DNA of 64,000 bases, from assembly GCA_948144175.1 (NCBI GenBank), contig CANXME010001258.1:1783001-1847000 (forward strand), written 5' to 3'. Under the pieces are notes generated by a model that had not been told where the DNA came from, did no database searches, and saw only the letters and a list, made by a program, of their open reading frames with translations. This stretch comes from Closterium sp. NIES-65 (lineage: Eukaryota; Streptophyta; Zygnematophyceae; Desmidiales; Closteriaceae). Position numbers and translations under genes: made by a program. Positions 10,692 through 20,757 of the stretch are shown in pieces; the first letter of the stretch is position 1, and each line of letters opens with the position of its first letter.

Positions 10692-10941
10692 GTTAGGAGA
10701 AGATGTTGGTGCAAAATCTTAGTCTATGTGTATCGTCCTAGCTAGACATGCTAAAATTTGAAAAGTTTGTTAGTGCATGTTAATCTTGATAGATTGTAGG
10801 TGGACTTATGAAATTGGTTAGGTTAAATATCTATTTCAACTACATGTATTCAAATTACTGTTTAAATAAAAGGGTGCACTTATAAGAAGTACAGGGTTCA
10901 AAAGAGGTGCGCCGGGAGACCCAATGCTAGAGCTGATGCTG
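10692..10941. other. AT-rich non-coding stretch
   Basis: Markedly AT-richer than the surroundings; contains AATAAA near 10865, a possible polyadenylation signal for the transposase remnant. No ORF. Confidence 0.45.
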
Positions 10942-12890
10942 CTATAGATTCACCGCGTCGACATCAGAATTACCGGGCCCCACGAAAATTAGAGTCAAGG
11001 CCCTCGAACGTATGTGCTCCCCCCGACGTACCAGTACCTCCTCCTCATCTACGACCACGACCACCCCTGCGCCATCCTCGCCTTTCAGAGGAGGCAAGGG
11101 CAATGCAACCTGCACCAGAGCAGTGGGCTCAGCATCAGCAGCTGAGAAAGTTGGGGTAAAGAAAGGGGGGATTACCGCACCAGTGATGGAGGTAATGGTG
11201 CAAAGGCAGGTTTCAATCTTAGTGAGACGAGTCTCAACGAGTTTGATAGTGAGGCGCATGGGGTGCATGGTGAGGAGGGCGACGCTGGCAGGTGCGAGGC
11301 GGCCAGGGAGGGGGATTGCTAGGAGGCATGTATAGGGGGGCATGCCCAACAAGATCGTAAGCAATGTAAGCAGCGTGTAAGCTATCGTCAAGCAAGCTAC
11401 TGCACTTTCTTGACTGCATTCAGAGCCCAAACAGTTAGTGCAGTCTCCTTTCCTCCTGCAGTTCCTTTATCCACTGCTGCTGCAGATGTAGTTGCTGGTG
11501 GTTTCCCATTCCAAGGGGTGATAGGCAGTTCCCATTCGTTCTTTATGCAGCTGCTCTTTTCCTCCAAATTCCACAGCATCAACTTCCCAAGCTTTGCACA
11601 GCGGCTGGTTAGGCCGAAGGTAATTTCAGCCTTACTCTTCTGCAGATGGCGCAAAGAAAAAATGTTAGCGAACAAACCTTCAACCAGCAGAACATTCCCC
11701 AACCCCACAAGCTCCCCATTGGCTCCCATCACATTGGCATTCCCGACACCAATCACAAGGAACAAAGCACCTGAAGTGGCAGCCACAAACTTGATCTTTC
11801 CAGGGAGCTTCACCTCGTTAAGCAAATCTGCTCGTGGGGTCATGTGACTTGTGCAACCAGAATCCATCACCCAGTGAGTGAGGGGGTGCATCACAACCTT
11901 TCCAACTGAACCCACATCACCCCCACCCCCGTTCACATCCTCAACCATGAGGAATATCCCAAGGGAGGCATTACCATGTGCACCTTCACCTTGTGCACTT
12001 GAACCTTGCACATCACCACCTTGCGTGTGTTCACTACTTGGCGGCTTCATGCCTGGGGGTGCCCATCACTCAGGCTGGCTGAAACACTTGAACCATGGAG
12101 GTCCAACCTTCTTGCAATACCAGCATGCACCCTCCATTCGGGTGCTCCCTCTGCCACCAGAGCTCCCATGCCCCTCATTCTAGGTACCTCGGCCTCTCCC
12201 TCTGCCAAAGCCTCTCCCTCGGCCTCGGCCTCTCCCACCCCCTCTTCCTCTACTGCCTCTTACAGCTGCATATCCCTTAGCAGCCTTGTTGGTAGCACCA
12301 CCTCCCGTGTGACGCCTGAGGAAGTTCTCCTACAGAATCTGCTGCCGTAGCCACTCGGGTGTCCACTGGTCCTATTGAGTGTTGAGGGTAGGGATTAGAT
12401 TTTCTCATGAGTTGTTGAGCACCGAGATGATCTTGGTGCACTTTGCTGCCCGCCGCTGCCATCCTTGCATAGTGCCCTTGATCTTGTGAAAGGCCGGCTT
12501 CATATCATCTCCTGGTCACATGGAGAGGGCAGCCATCTCCTTCACCAACACAATCACCATTGGCAGCGTGTTGGGCTGAATGATATCGTGTAGTAGCTTT
12601 CACGCCTTCGGCTCGGAGCTATCCAACTCCACCAAATCGTTGATGTGCTGAAACATGTCGTTGCTTACCGACTGTATGATGAGGTCGAACAACACAACAC
12701 TCCCCTCGATCCACCAATCCCGAGCATTATCTTCCTCGGGCATCTTCTCTTCTCCCATAGCCAGTTATAGAAGCTTGTTGTGCTTGAAGGCGCTCCGCAT
12801 CCTCCCGCTCCACTCCTCGAAGTTGGAGCCATCCAATGCCTCGATCTTGGATGGTGGCAGCTCAAGGAGAGAGTCTATGTAGATTAAGGG
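10942..12890 (-). pseudogene. Copia gag and protease relic (element 4)
   Basis: Leftward reading from the LTR at 12908. A gag start-like segment E-A-L-D-G-S-N-F-E-E-W near 12840, a central gag with in-frame stops, an RG-rich stretch near 12190-12260, and a zinc knuckle C-W-Y-C-K-K-V-G-P-P-W-F-K-C near 12110 whose His has become Pro. Then the protease M-D-S-G-C-T-S-H-M-T near 11860 in the open frame 11397-12050. Beyond 11400 only a degraded pre-integrase region remains, and no pol follows. It differs from the copia elements around it (C-T-S-H protease motif), so it is another lineage. Confidence 0.65.
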
Positions 12891-12907
12891 CCGAAACAAC
12901 TCAAAAT

Positions 12908-13329
12908 TGTTGGACTAGGCTGTAGTAAGTCACATCCTAGGGGGTAGACAACATACTCCCGACCTTGTACCTCTCACCCTCTCATTAGATTCCTAAAATA
13001 CTAAGTTCTAAGATTTGGGTAGTCACTATATACCACGTGCCTTCTGATAGAATGGTCTAAGATACTATCGGAAGCTATAATAGTCTCAGAACCTCCTCCT
13101 AAAGCCGAGGGATCTCACGAGCCAACTTGGGCATGAACCATGCTAGAATCAAGAGAGTTTTCAAGAAGTGTGTCCCAATAAAAAAGAACCCTATCCTTTA
13201 GTGTTTGGGAGGTGGTTTACTCCAAAGAGTGTAAGCCACAAGTACTCCCAACCCAACCAATGTATTCTACGCTACTACACTGTAGATCCAACAACACATA
13301 TATGTATATTGGAAACTTTGATTCCAACA
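12908..13329 (-). repeat. LTR, 422 bp, shared between two copia relics
   Basis: Ends form an inverted repeat TGTTGGA...TCCAACA. On its right (minus-strand upstream) lie an RNase H stop and a PPT-like AAGGGGGGG, as expected for a 3' LTR. On its left a gag begins, as expected for a 5' LTR. No second copy was found in the window. No obvious PBS on the gag side. Confidence 0.6.
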
Positions 13330-13486
13330 CCCCCCCTTGCTCCAATAAGCATTAAAGTTCACCCATCCATAAAAAGACAACCTTGCAGCGAATGAAGCCT
13401 TGGCCGTTGCATCCATCACTCGCATGCCAATCCACTCAAGGTTCTCATGTAACTGCAAGCTTGGGAGAGCTTTGGTGAGCATGTCG
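13330..13486 (-). pseudogene. RNase H C-terminus of element 3
   Basis: Joined to 20886 once element 2 is removed: ...D-A-D-M then L-T-K-A-L-P, the copia RNase H end motif, followed by L-E-W-I-G-M-R-V. Ends in a PPT next to the LTR at 13329. Confidence 0.75.
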
Positions 13487-13614
13487 TGTGAAATGAGTAA
13501 GCAGGAATAAAATGACTAAGGAAAGATTGGGTACAAATACAACCCTAGAAACCCTGTACCCCATATGTGCTACCCCACTATAGCCTACAGCAACTATGTC
13601 ATATAAATCTGACA
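13487..13614 (-). repeat. 3' LTR of element 2
   Basis: 128 bp, TG...CA, apparently identical to 20758-20885; carries CCACTATAGCCTAC. Confidence 0.95.
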
Positions 13615-13640
13615 CACCCCCATAGGCAAAGTGGGGGAGA
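13615..13640 (-). promoter_or_regulatory. PPT of element 2, in a hairpin
   Basis: Minus strand CTATGGGGGTG abuts the 3' LTR; upstream CCCCCA can pair with TGGGGG across a 9-nt loop. Primes plus-strand DNA synthesis. Confidence 0.7.
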
Positions 13641-13820
13641 ACAAGGGGTCACAAGACCAGTCAAGCAAAGCAAAACAAGCTCAGGGTGGATCACAAAGTC
13701 ACCACACAGTCCGAGCACAAGAGTAGGGCCAGAGGCCAGTTCACATGCAGGAGTACAGACATATATATAAAACTAGACAAACAAGAGCAGGCATATATAT
13801 ATGTCACAGTACAAGTGAAG

Positions 13821-16800
13821 TCAAGAGGAGAGCAAGTGAGGCAAGACAGGCACAAGACCCAGCAAGGTGCAAAAGCGCTGATGGTCACAAGGCGCGAGTG
13901 CCTTGGTGAACACATCAGCAGTGTTGGCCTCAGAGGCCACGTACGCAAGTCGCAACTGACCACGCTGCTGCAGCTCACGAGCAAGGAAGTAGCGGAGAGC
14001 AATGTGCTTCGTTCTGTGCTCCAAGCGCTGCTCTCGACACAAGGCCAGCATAGCCTTGTTGTCTACGTACAGCACTGGAGGAGAACGAGGCGGCTCTCCA
14101 AGGTCAGTCAGCAGGTAGGTGAGCCAGCGAAGCTCCTGTGCAGCCATGGCCCCGGCGTAGATCTCAGCCTCACAACTGGAGCCGAGAACCGAAGACGAGC
14201 GAGTAGACCGCCACGAGACAGAGCCGGAACCAAGGCTGAAGGTGTAACCCTGTGACGACCGCTGCGTAGCCTGGTCGTCAGCCCAAGAAGCGTCCGCGTG
14301 GCCGGTAAGGACCACTGGACTCCGCCCTCCAAGCACTAGCCCCATGCCCGACGTACTGCACAGGTAGTGCAATACCCTCTTAGCTGCAGCCATGTGCTCC
14401 GGTCTGTGTCTCCCAGGAGCAACATAGCGTGCAAGAATGCTCAGAGGGTATGCAAGGTCAGGTCGTGTGCAGGTCATCAGGTACATGAGGCAGCCAACAA
14501 GCTCTGCATACGGACCACTCGACTCTACGGACTCATCCGAAGGCAGAGCTGAGAGTGAGTGGCGAGTAGGCAGAGGAGTGGCCTGAGGCGAGGAGTACGT
14601 GAAGCCGAAGCGCTGAAGGACCTGCTGCACCATGTGTGACTGAGTCAAGGTAATGGTGCGGCGTGCTCTGTCCCGAGTGATCTGCAAGCCAAGGTAGCTG
14701 CGCAGTTCACCCAGGTCTGTGCACGTGTGTCTCTTCAGCAGCTCGGACTTCACGTAGGCGAGTCCAGCAGTGTCCGCTGTGGCAAAGACCAAGTCGTCGA
14801 CGTACACGAGGATGTAGAACGGCGGCAGGGAAGTGTCGGTGCGAAGAAACAGCGACGGGTCAGCAGTAGAAGGAGCAAACCCAAGAGCCGCAAGCGTAGT
14901 CCTCAGTGTGTCGTGCCACTCACGCGGTGCCTGGCGGAGACCGTAGACTGGCCGTCGGAGGCTCCACTGGGTGCCAGGAGGGAAAGTCCCAGTGAAGCCA
15001 GGTGGACGGCGAAGCCAGATCTCCTCGTGCAGGCTACCCTGCAAGAACGCAGTGCTGAAGTCGAGAGAGTGAAGCTCGTAGTCGCGCTGAGCGGCTATGT
15101 GCAGCAGCACCCGAAGAGTAGTCATCTTCGGGGTGGGAGAGAAGGTCTGAAAGTAGTCAACTCCCTGCCGCTGACTGAAGCCACGAGCAACGTACCGTGC
15201 CTTGAAGACAGGTGGAGAGCCCGGCGGCCGCTTCACCCTGAAGATCCACATGCCACTGACGATGTTCGCCCCAGGAGGGGGAACCGCGTCAACGTAGGTG
15301 CCTGTGGACTTCCAGGAAGCCATCTCTGCATCCATAGCTGCCTGCCACTGAGAGGAGTAGGGACCCTCTACGGCCTCCGCGTAAGAACGCGGAGTCGGGA
15401 TGTCTAGTGCATCCGGGTCTCCCTCAGGGGCAAGCAGTACAGACGCGAGATGAGGTGAAGCAGCCGCTAGACACTGTAACTCCTCCTGCCTGTCCTCTAG
15501 GACGTCCGTGCTAAGAGCACACTCACCCCCGACGGACGGAGGACAGACAGACGCAGACTCAGCAACAAGACTAGCAGCGTAGTCGAGACGACAGCGAGCA
15601 GCAAAGTCGACGAGCTCAGCGACTAGAGCAGACGCAGAAGTGGACTCAAAAGAGGGGTCAGTGACGACAGTAGCAAGCAGACGCGTGACAGTAGGACTGG
15701 CAGCACGAAGAGAGTCCGACTCAGGGTCGGCAAGCGCAGGAAGAGAGGACTCAGGAGGAGAAGGCAAAGGGGCACGCAGAGGAGCAGTGGACGGACGCAA
15801 AGACATCCGGTGCGTGCCAGGAACAGGAGGAGGACGCTGACGCGAACTGCGACCACTAGCGCGAGCAGCACGAACAGGCGACGCGGGACGAGACGCAGGC
15901 TCACGACGCTCAGCAAGACCTCCAGTAGGACCAGTGTAAGGAGAGGGAGCAGGCAGTGGAGAGGAAGGCTCCAGCAGGGACTGCGACTGGACAGGCGGTG
16001 GACCCTCTACTGGAGGAGAAAGACCAAGAACCTGCTGCAGGAGCGGAACGAAGTACGGCCGAGGCCGCGCGGCGGCTCCAGACTCAGCAGGGACAGCACC
16101 AGCACCCTCAGCGACAGCACCAGCGCCACCCACACCTCCAGCGGCAGGACCAACAGCAGCAGGCTCAGCACGAACGCCCTCAGCAGCTCCAGCTCCAGGA
16201 GGACCCGCAGGTCCAGCAGCTCCGGGACCGGCAGCACCCGAACCCTCGACTGTCGAAGAAGCTCCAGCTCCAGCTCCAGCAGCACCTCCAGACTCAGCAG
16301 CACGCCTCCAGCGGCGAGCGAACCACTCACGCAGCTCCTGTGGAGAGAGGGGCTCCCGGCGAGACGCAGCAGCAGGAGAAACCCCAGGCTCAGCAGCTCC
16401 AGACGCAGCACCCCCAGGCTCAGCAGCTCCCAGCTCAGCACCCCCAGGCTCAGCAGCTCCCGACCCAGCACCCCCAGGCCCAGCACCTCCAGGCACAGCA
16501 CCCCCCGGCTCAGCACCCCCAGGCTCCGCACCCACCGCAGTAGCACCCTCAGGCCCAGCACCCCCAGCAGTAGCACCCCCAGGCTCAGCACCCCCGCGCA
16601 CAGTACCCCCAGAGTCAGCACCCCCAGGCTCAGCACCCGCAGCAGCACCAGAGTCACCAGTAACCTCGACCGGGTCAACGGCGTCTACCTGGGACACACC
16701 TGAGGGGGCAGGAACCTGAGGGGGGAGGGGGTCTACCGGGGGGGGAACCGGCACAAGGAAGTCCGGGGGAGGGGGGAGGGAAGGAGTGCGGTAGGGGAAG

Positions 16801-19316
16801 AGACGGTAGAAGGGGACTGACTCGTCGAACGTAACGTCCTGGGAGGACAGAACACGACGAGAGGAGGGGTGGTAAAACTGCCACCCTGGGGCGTCAGTGG
16901 GGAAGCCAAGGAAGACACAGGGAGCAGCACGAGGGGACAGCTTGTCCGCAGACAAGTCGCGGACAAACGCCCGAGATCCCCAGACACGGAACACAGACGC
17001 ATCGCCAACCTTCCCCGTCCACAGCAAGACTGGGGACATCGCAGGCCGAGAGACCCGGGGGTGAAGGTTGAGCTGATGCGCCGCGTACCTCACCGCAAAC
17101 GGCCACAGAAAATGGGGGGCAGCCGCATGCATCATGGACGTACGAGCGACATCCATGACCATGCCAATGCGGCGCTCAGCAATCCCATTTTGCTGTGGTG
17201 AGTCCGGAAGCGTGAAGGTCTGGCGGATCCCCCGTGCACGACAGTAGTCCCGCAGAAGGCGAGAAGAGAACTCTCCGCCTCTGTCCGAGTGCAGACGCAG
17301 AACAGGAAAGTCCGAGCCGAAGCTCTTCCTGAGCTGGAGACGAGCCTCGCGGATCCAGTCGATCAGCACCTCAGTGACCGCACCCTTGCTGCGCAAGGGG
17401 AGGACTGTGGTGTAACGCGAGTAGTCGTCAACCACCAACAGGAAGTAGCGCTCGTAACCCTGCCCACGGACGGGGGCTGGGCCCCACACATCCATGTGAA
17501 GCGTCTGCAGGGGAGCCTCTGTCGGGGGGAAGTGGGAGGAGTGAGGAGTAGCCCGGAGGCGACCCTCGACACAGGGGACACAGGAAGGTCCTGGCCCGGA
17601 GGGGAGAGGAGGGAGAGACTGGGGAAGACCAGAGACAAGGACACGGGAAGCCATGCTCCGAAGACGGGGCAAGGAGGGGTGGCCAAGACGGTGGTGCCAC
17701 AGGAGAGTCTCGTGAGACAGGAGGCGACAAGAACAGGGGGCAGACTCAGGACCTGACCGGGACGCAGCAGCAAGTACCTGACCCGACGCAGCCACCTGAC
17801 CAGACGCAGGGACAGGAGGAGACTCAACGGTCAGGGTGTAGAGACTCGACCCCGGCCGACGCGAGAACGTGGCCAGGTGTCGGCCTGTGCGTGCCTCCGT
17901 GCAGTGGGTCACCCGCTGACTCGCAGGAGTGAACTGGTGAACACCCCCATCCTGCAGGTCCGCTCCACTCACCAAGTTCGTGGAGAACGAGGGAAGGTAC
18001 AGACCCGACAGGGTGCCCGAAGGGGCAGCCGGACACGGGAGGACAGTGGAGAAGTGAGACAGGACAGGACCTCCAGAGGGGTCAGCAAGGGAGACTGCAA
18101 CCGGCCGGCCGAGCGGCGTAAGGGTAGTGCGGTCTCGAAAGAAGGAGCGAGAAGCTCCGGAGTCAAGTGTGAAAGTGAGGGAGGACGAGGACGACGCAGT
18201 ACCTGAGAGCGCAGTCTCACCAGTACCTGAGAGCGCAGACGCACTGGCACCTAGAGCAGCAGCCTCACAAGCACCTAGCGCAGCAGTACCAATGCCCGGG
18301 TCGGGTTGGAAACAACGGTAACCCTCATTCTCCTCACTATAATCCACAACATACATAGCAGTAAGGATAGCATCAAAATCAAGATCAAAGATCGCTACAC
18401 CAGCCCTGAGAAGCTCATCCCAGCGAGGGATCTCACTAGCCCCAGGGAACTGCTGACGCCAGGCGTCCGTCAGGCGGCCAAAGCAGCTCTGGGTGGCGTG
18501 GGCACCCCCACACTGCTCACCCGCGCGGTCGCCGGAACGAAGAACGTAGGTGCAGGGACCAGTACCCCCACCCCTCTGACGCCCAGCGTACCACTCACGA
18601 AGCTGCTGAGGCGAAGGGATGTCCCGCGAGCGCTGCTGCTGCTGCCGGTGCGAGCGCTGGCCACCACCACCGCCGCTACGCTGCTGGGTACCACCCCGAC
18701 CAGCTCCACCTCCTCCACCACCACTGCCTCCTCCGCTGCCGCCTCCACCGCCTCCACCTCCGCCGCCTCCACCTCCGCCGCTGCCTCCACCACCACCGCT
18801 GGCACCACCACCACCGTCTCCGCCGCTGCTGCCACCACCACCACCACCACCCCCGCCACTAGTCCCGCCGCCACCCCCACTCCCTCCGCCGCCACCGCCG
18901 CCACCGCCACCGCCCCCTCCAGCTCCACCCGCGCCCTTGCCCCCCTTGCCCTTGCTGGAGCGACGTCTCCCACTAGGGGCAGACGCCGCGCCGACCGACT
19001 CAAGACCAAGCAGGTCGGCAGCAGCAGCAGAGGCAACAGAGGGCAGCAAGGGGGAAGGAGAGCACCCCTCAAAGATGGGGGTGCGAGGGTCACCACGAGA
19101 AGCACCTACAGCGACTATGCTCTTCTCCGCTGCAAGGAGGGCCTTCTCGAGGAGGTCGACGGTGAGGGTGGTGGGACAGACTGCGAGAAAGTGGTCCCTG
19201 ACGACGCGAAGGGAGTCAGGGAGGCGCGCGACTACGTAGTAGAGAGCGATGTACATGGGGGGGGGGGTTCTTAGCGCAGAACTCAGCAGGAAGGGCGGCG
19301 CGGTAGCGAGTGTCAC
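13821..19316 (-). CDS. Copia Gag-Pol: knuckle, protease, integrase, RT, RNase H (element 2)
   Basis: 1831 codons. Gly-rich gag region about residues 130-215, then a zinc knuckle (C, 13 residues, C-G-G-A-H-A-T-Q-S-C). Protease D-S-G-A-S at 385-389. Pre-integrase L-W-H-H-R-L-G-H at about 539-546 with C-V-P-C downstream. Integrase catalytic D609, D678 and E714 (D-x35-E spacing between the last two). Low-complexity linker of AEPGG-type repeats about 890-1090. RT from about 1340, catalytic Y-V-D-D at 1505-1508. RNase H with D1675 in A-D-A-S-W, ending before the stop at 13821. All catalytic residues are present. It makes, cuts, copies and inserts the element. The apparent start at 19316 is an artefact: the true start is in the gag frame at 19752/19728, one base out of phase. 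Confidence 0.93.
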   Translation of the reverse strand: MTLATAPPFLLSSALRTPPPMYIALYYVVARLPDSLRVVRDHFLAVCPTTLTVDLLEKALLAAEKSIVAVGASRGDPRTPIFEGCSPSPLLPSVASAAAADLLGLESVGAASAPSGRRRSSKGKGGKGAGGAGGGGGGGGGGGGGSGGGGGTSGGGGGGGGGSSGGDGGGGASGGGGGSGGGGGGGGGGGGGGSGGGSGGGGGGAGRGGTQQRSGGGGGQRSHRQQQQRSRDIPSPQQLREWYAGRQRGGGTGPCTYVLRSGDRAGEQCGGAHATQSCFGRLTDAWRQQFPGASEIPRWDELLRAGVAIFDLDFDAILTAMYVVDYSEENEGYRCFQPDPGIGTAALGACEAAALGASASALSGTGETALSGTASSSSSLTFTLDSGASRSFFRDRTTLTPLGRPVAVSLADPSGGPVLSHFSTVLPCPAAPSGTLSGLYLPSFSTNLVSGADLQDGGVHQFTPASQRVTHCTEARTGRHLATFSRRPGSSLYTLTVESPPVPASGQVAASGQVLAAASRSGPESAPCSCRLLSHETLLWHHRLGHPSLPRLRSMASRVLVSGLPQSLPPLPSGPGPSCVPCVEGRLRATPHSSHFPPTEAPLQTLHMDVWGPAPVRGQGYERYFLLVVDDYSRYTTVLPLRSKGAVTEVLIDWIREARLQLRKSFGSDFPVLRLHSDRGGEFSSRLLRDYCRARGIRQTFTLPDSPQQNGIAERRIGMVMDVARTSMMHAAAPHFLWPFAVRYAAHQLNLHPRVSRPAMSPVLLWTGKVGDASVFRVWGSRAFVRDLSADKLSPRAAPCVFLGFPTDAPGWQFYHPSSRRVLSSQDVTFDESVPFYRLFPYRTPSLPPPPDFLVPVPPPVDPLPPQVPAPSGVSQVDAVDPVEVTGDSGAAAGAEPGGADSGGTVRGGAEPGGATAGGAGPEGATAVGAEPGGAEPGGAVPGGAGPGGAGSGAAEPGGAELGAAEPGGAASGAAEPGVSPAAASRREPLSPQELREWFARRWRRAAESGGAAGAGAGASSTVEGSGAAGPGAAGPAGPPGAGAAEGVRAEPAAVGPAAGGVGGAGAVAEGAGAVPAESGAAARPRPYFVPLLQQVLGLSPPVEGPPPVQSQSLLEPSSPLPAPSPYTGPTGGLAERREPASRPASPVRAARASGRSSRQRPPPVPGTHRMSLRPSTAPLRAPLPSPPESSLPALADPESDSLRAASPTVTRLLATVVTDPSFESTSASALVAELVDFAARCRLDYAASLVAESASVCPPSVGGECALSTDVLEDRQEELQCLAAASPHLASVLLAPEGDPDALDIPTPRSYAEAVEGPYSSQWQAAMDAEMASWKSTGTYVDAVPPPGANIVSGMWIFRVKRPPGSPPVFKARYVARGFSQRQGVDYFQTFSPTPKMTTLRVLLHIAAQRDYELHSLDFSTAFLQGSLHEEIWLRRPPGFTGTFPPGTQWSLRRPVYGLRQAPREWHDTLRTTLAALGFAPSTADPSLFLRTDTSLPPFYILVYVDDLVFATADTAGLAYVKSELLKRHTCTDLGELRSYLGLQITRDRARRTITLTQSHMVQQVLQRFGFTYSSPQATPLPTRHSLSALPSDESVESSGPYAELVGCLMYLMTCTRPDLAYPLSILARYVAPGRHRPEHMAAAKRVLHYLCSTSGMGLVLGGRSPVVLTGHADASWADDQATQRSSQGYTFSLGSGSVSWRSTRSSSVLGSSCEAEIYAGAMAAQELRWLTYLLTDLGEPPRSPPVLYVDNKAMLALCREQRLEHRTKHIALRYFLARELQQRGQLRLAYVASEANTADVFTKALAPCDHQRFCTLLGLVPVLPHLLSS

Positions 19317-19752
19317 TAGTGCGGAGGTGCGTAATGAGGTCAGCGACAGTGGGAAAGGCAGAGAGGTCAGGAAAGAGGTAGGGAAGCATGAGACGGCTCA
19401 GTGCAGCAGTGGCAGGGGAGGAGTAGCGCGCAACTACAGCGTCGTACAAGGTCTGAGCACTCTTGTACTGACTAAAGTGCGCACGCTCAGAGGTAGGGAG
19501 GTGGCGACGCACAGCAAGACGTGCAGCAGCATCGCGGGTGGCCCACTTAGAGCGGACAGCGGGATCAGCATCAGCAGCAGGAGCAGGAGAGGCGCCAGAG
19601 GTGAGGTCAAAGAGAGAAAGGTCGTCAGCCCTGTCGCACTGTAAGAACAGCTGCAGGTCGTCTAACCAGACCTCAAAATCAATGGCGCGACCCTCAGCGT
19701 CAAAAGCTAGGACACTAGGGGTAGCCATGGCGACGACAGCGACGCAGTGCAA
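19216..19752 (-). CDS. Gag N-terminal domain of element 2
   Basis: 178-codon frame; the second Met (19728) precedes A-T-P-S-V-L-A-F-D, then D-F-E-V-W-L-D-D-L-Q-L-F-L-Q. Later Y-D-A-V-V-A-R-Y-S-S and D-L-I-T-H-L-R-T are typical of copia Gag capsid domains. The useful reading ends at C-A-K-N-P-P-P, where a C11 run (minus strand, 19267-19257) must lose one base, or be slipped, to continue into M-Y-I-A-L-Y-Y-V of the downstream frame. Residues after the run are out of frame. Confidence 0.85.
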   Translation of the reverse strand: MHCVAVVAMATPSVLAFDAEGRAIDFEVWLDDLQLFLQCDRADDLSLFDLTSGASPAPAADADPAVRSKWATRDAAARLAVRRHLPTSERAHFSQYKSAQTLYDAVVARYSSPATAALSRLMLPYLFPDLSAFPTVADLITHLRTSDTRYRAALPAEFCAKNPPPHVHRSLLRSRAPP

Positions 19753-20739
19753 GCAGTAGGGAAAGAGCTCGCAGTGGCAGTGGGACTGTGCTCACCAGGC
19801 AGGGCAGGTCGAGTAGGTATGCAGAAAGGCGGCTCAGCGACCTGGCGGCTCGGGTGCTGGGCGGCTCGGGCGCAGGGCGGCTCGGCTCCCGGGCGGCTCG
19901 GCGGCAGGGCAGCTCGGGGGCAGGGCGGCTCGGCTCCCGGGCAGCTCGGCGACAGGGCGGCTCGGGTGCAGGGCGGCTCGGCTCCCGGGCGGCTCGGCTG
20001 CAGGGCGGCTCGGCTCCCGGTAGTAGGTGGGCGGCGGGGCCGCGCGAGAAGACGGCCGGGGCCGCTACGGTAGTAGGCGGCGGGGCCGCGGTAGTAGAGG
20101 GCGGCGAGGCCGCGCTAGCAGGCGGCCGGGGCCGCGACAGTAGCGGGCAGCGGGGCCGCGGTCGAACAGGCGGCTGGGGGGGGGGGCCGCGGTCGAGCAG
20201 GCGGCCGGGGCCGCGGTAGTAGCGGGCGGCGAGGCCGTGCGAGCAGGCAGCCGGGGCCGCGACAGGAGCGGGCGGCGGGGCCGCGGTCGAAGCAGGCGGC
20301 CGGGGCCGCGATCGTAGTGGGCGGCGGCCGCGGCGTAGCGGGCGGCAGGGCCGCGTCGAGCAGGCGGCTGGGGGCCGCGTCGAGCAGGCGGCTGGGGGCC
20401 GCGACAGGAGTGGGCGGCGGGGCCGCGGTCGAACAGGCGGCTGGGGCCGCGGTCGTAGCAGGCGGCCGGGGCCGCGATCGTAGTGGGCGGCGGCCGCGGC
20501 GTAGCGGGCGGCAGGGCCGCGTCGAGCAGGCGGCTGGGGGCCGCGTCGAGCAGGCGGCTGGGGGCCGCGTCGAGCAGGCGGCTGGGGCCGCGATCGTAGC
20601 GGGCGGCTGGGGCCGCGACTTAGCGGGCGGCTGGGCCGCGTGTGGGAGGGAGGCGACACGGAGGGTCGCTCGATAGCGGAAAAAAAAGTTGAGCGCGCCT
20701 CGGGGCGCGCTTCGGTGGGCCCTAGGCAGAGTTCCACAG
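19753..20739 (-). repeat. GC-rich leader of element 2
   Basis: Between PBS and gag. 19830-20030 repeats GGCGGCTCGG-type units; 20030-20650 repeats GCGGGCGGCGGGGCCGCG-type units, including two near-identical blocks around 20300-20400 and 20430-20560. Open frames of up to 340 codons here reflect lack of A/T, not coding. Comparable leaders occur in elements 1, 6 and 8. Confidence 0.8.
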
Positions 20740-20757
20740 GGAACCCGCTCTATACCA
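20740..20757 (-). promoter_or_regulatory. Primer-binding site of element 2
   Basis: Next to the 5' LTR the minus strand reads TGGTATAGAGCGGG, matching the plant initiator-Met complement TGGTATCAGAGC except for one missing C. The same variant occurs in the element at 56730. Confidence 0.75.

Noticed and set aside
18619..19239. 206-codon proline-rich plus-strand ORF
   Set aside because: Mirror of the glycine-rich Gag segment of element 2; the opposite strand has the domains.
19715..20737. 340-codon Pro/Arg-rich ORF next to the young copia element
   Set aside because: Lies in the repeat leader between PBS and gag; all frames are open and there is no conserved domain.
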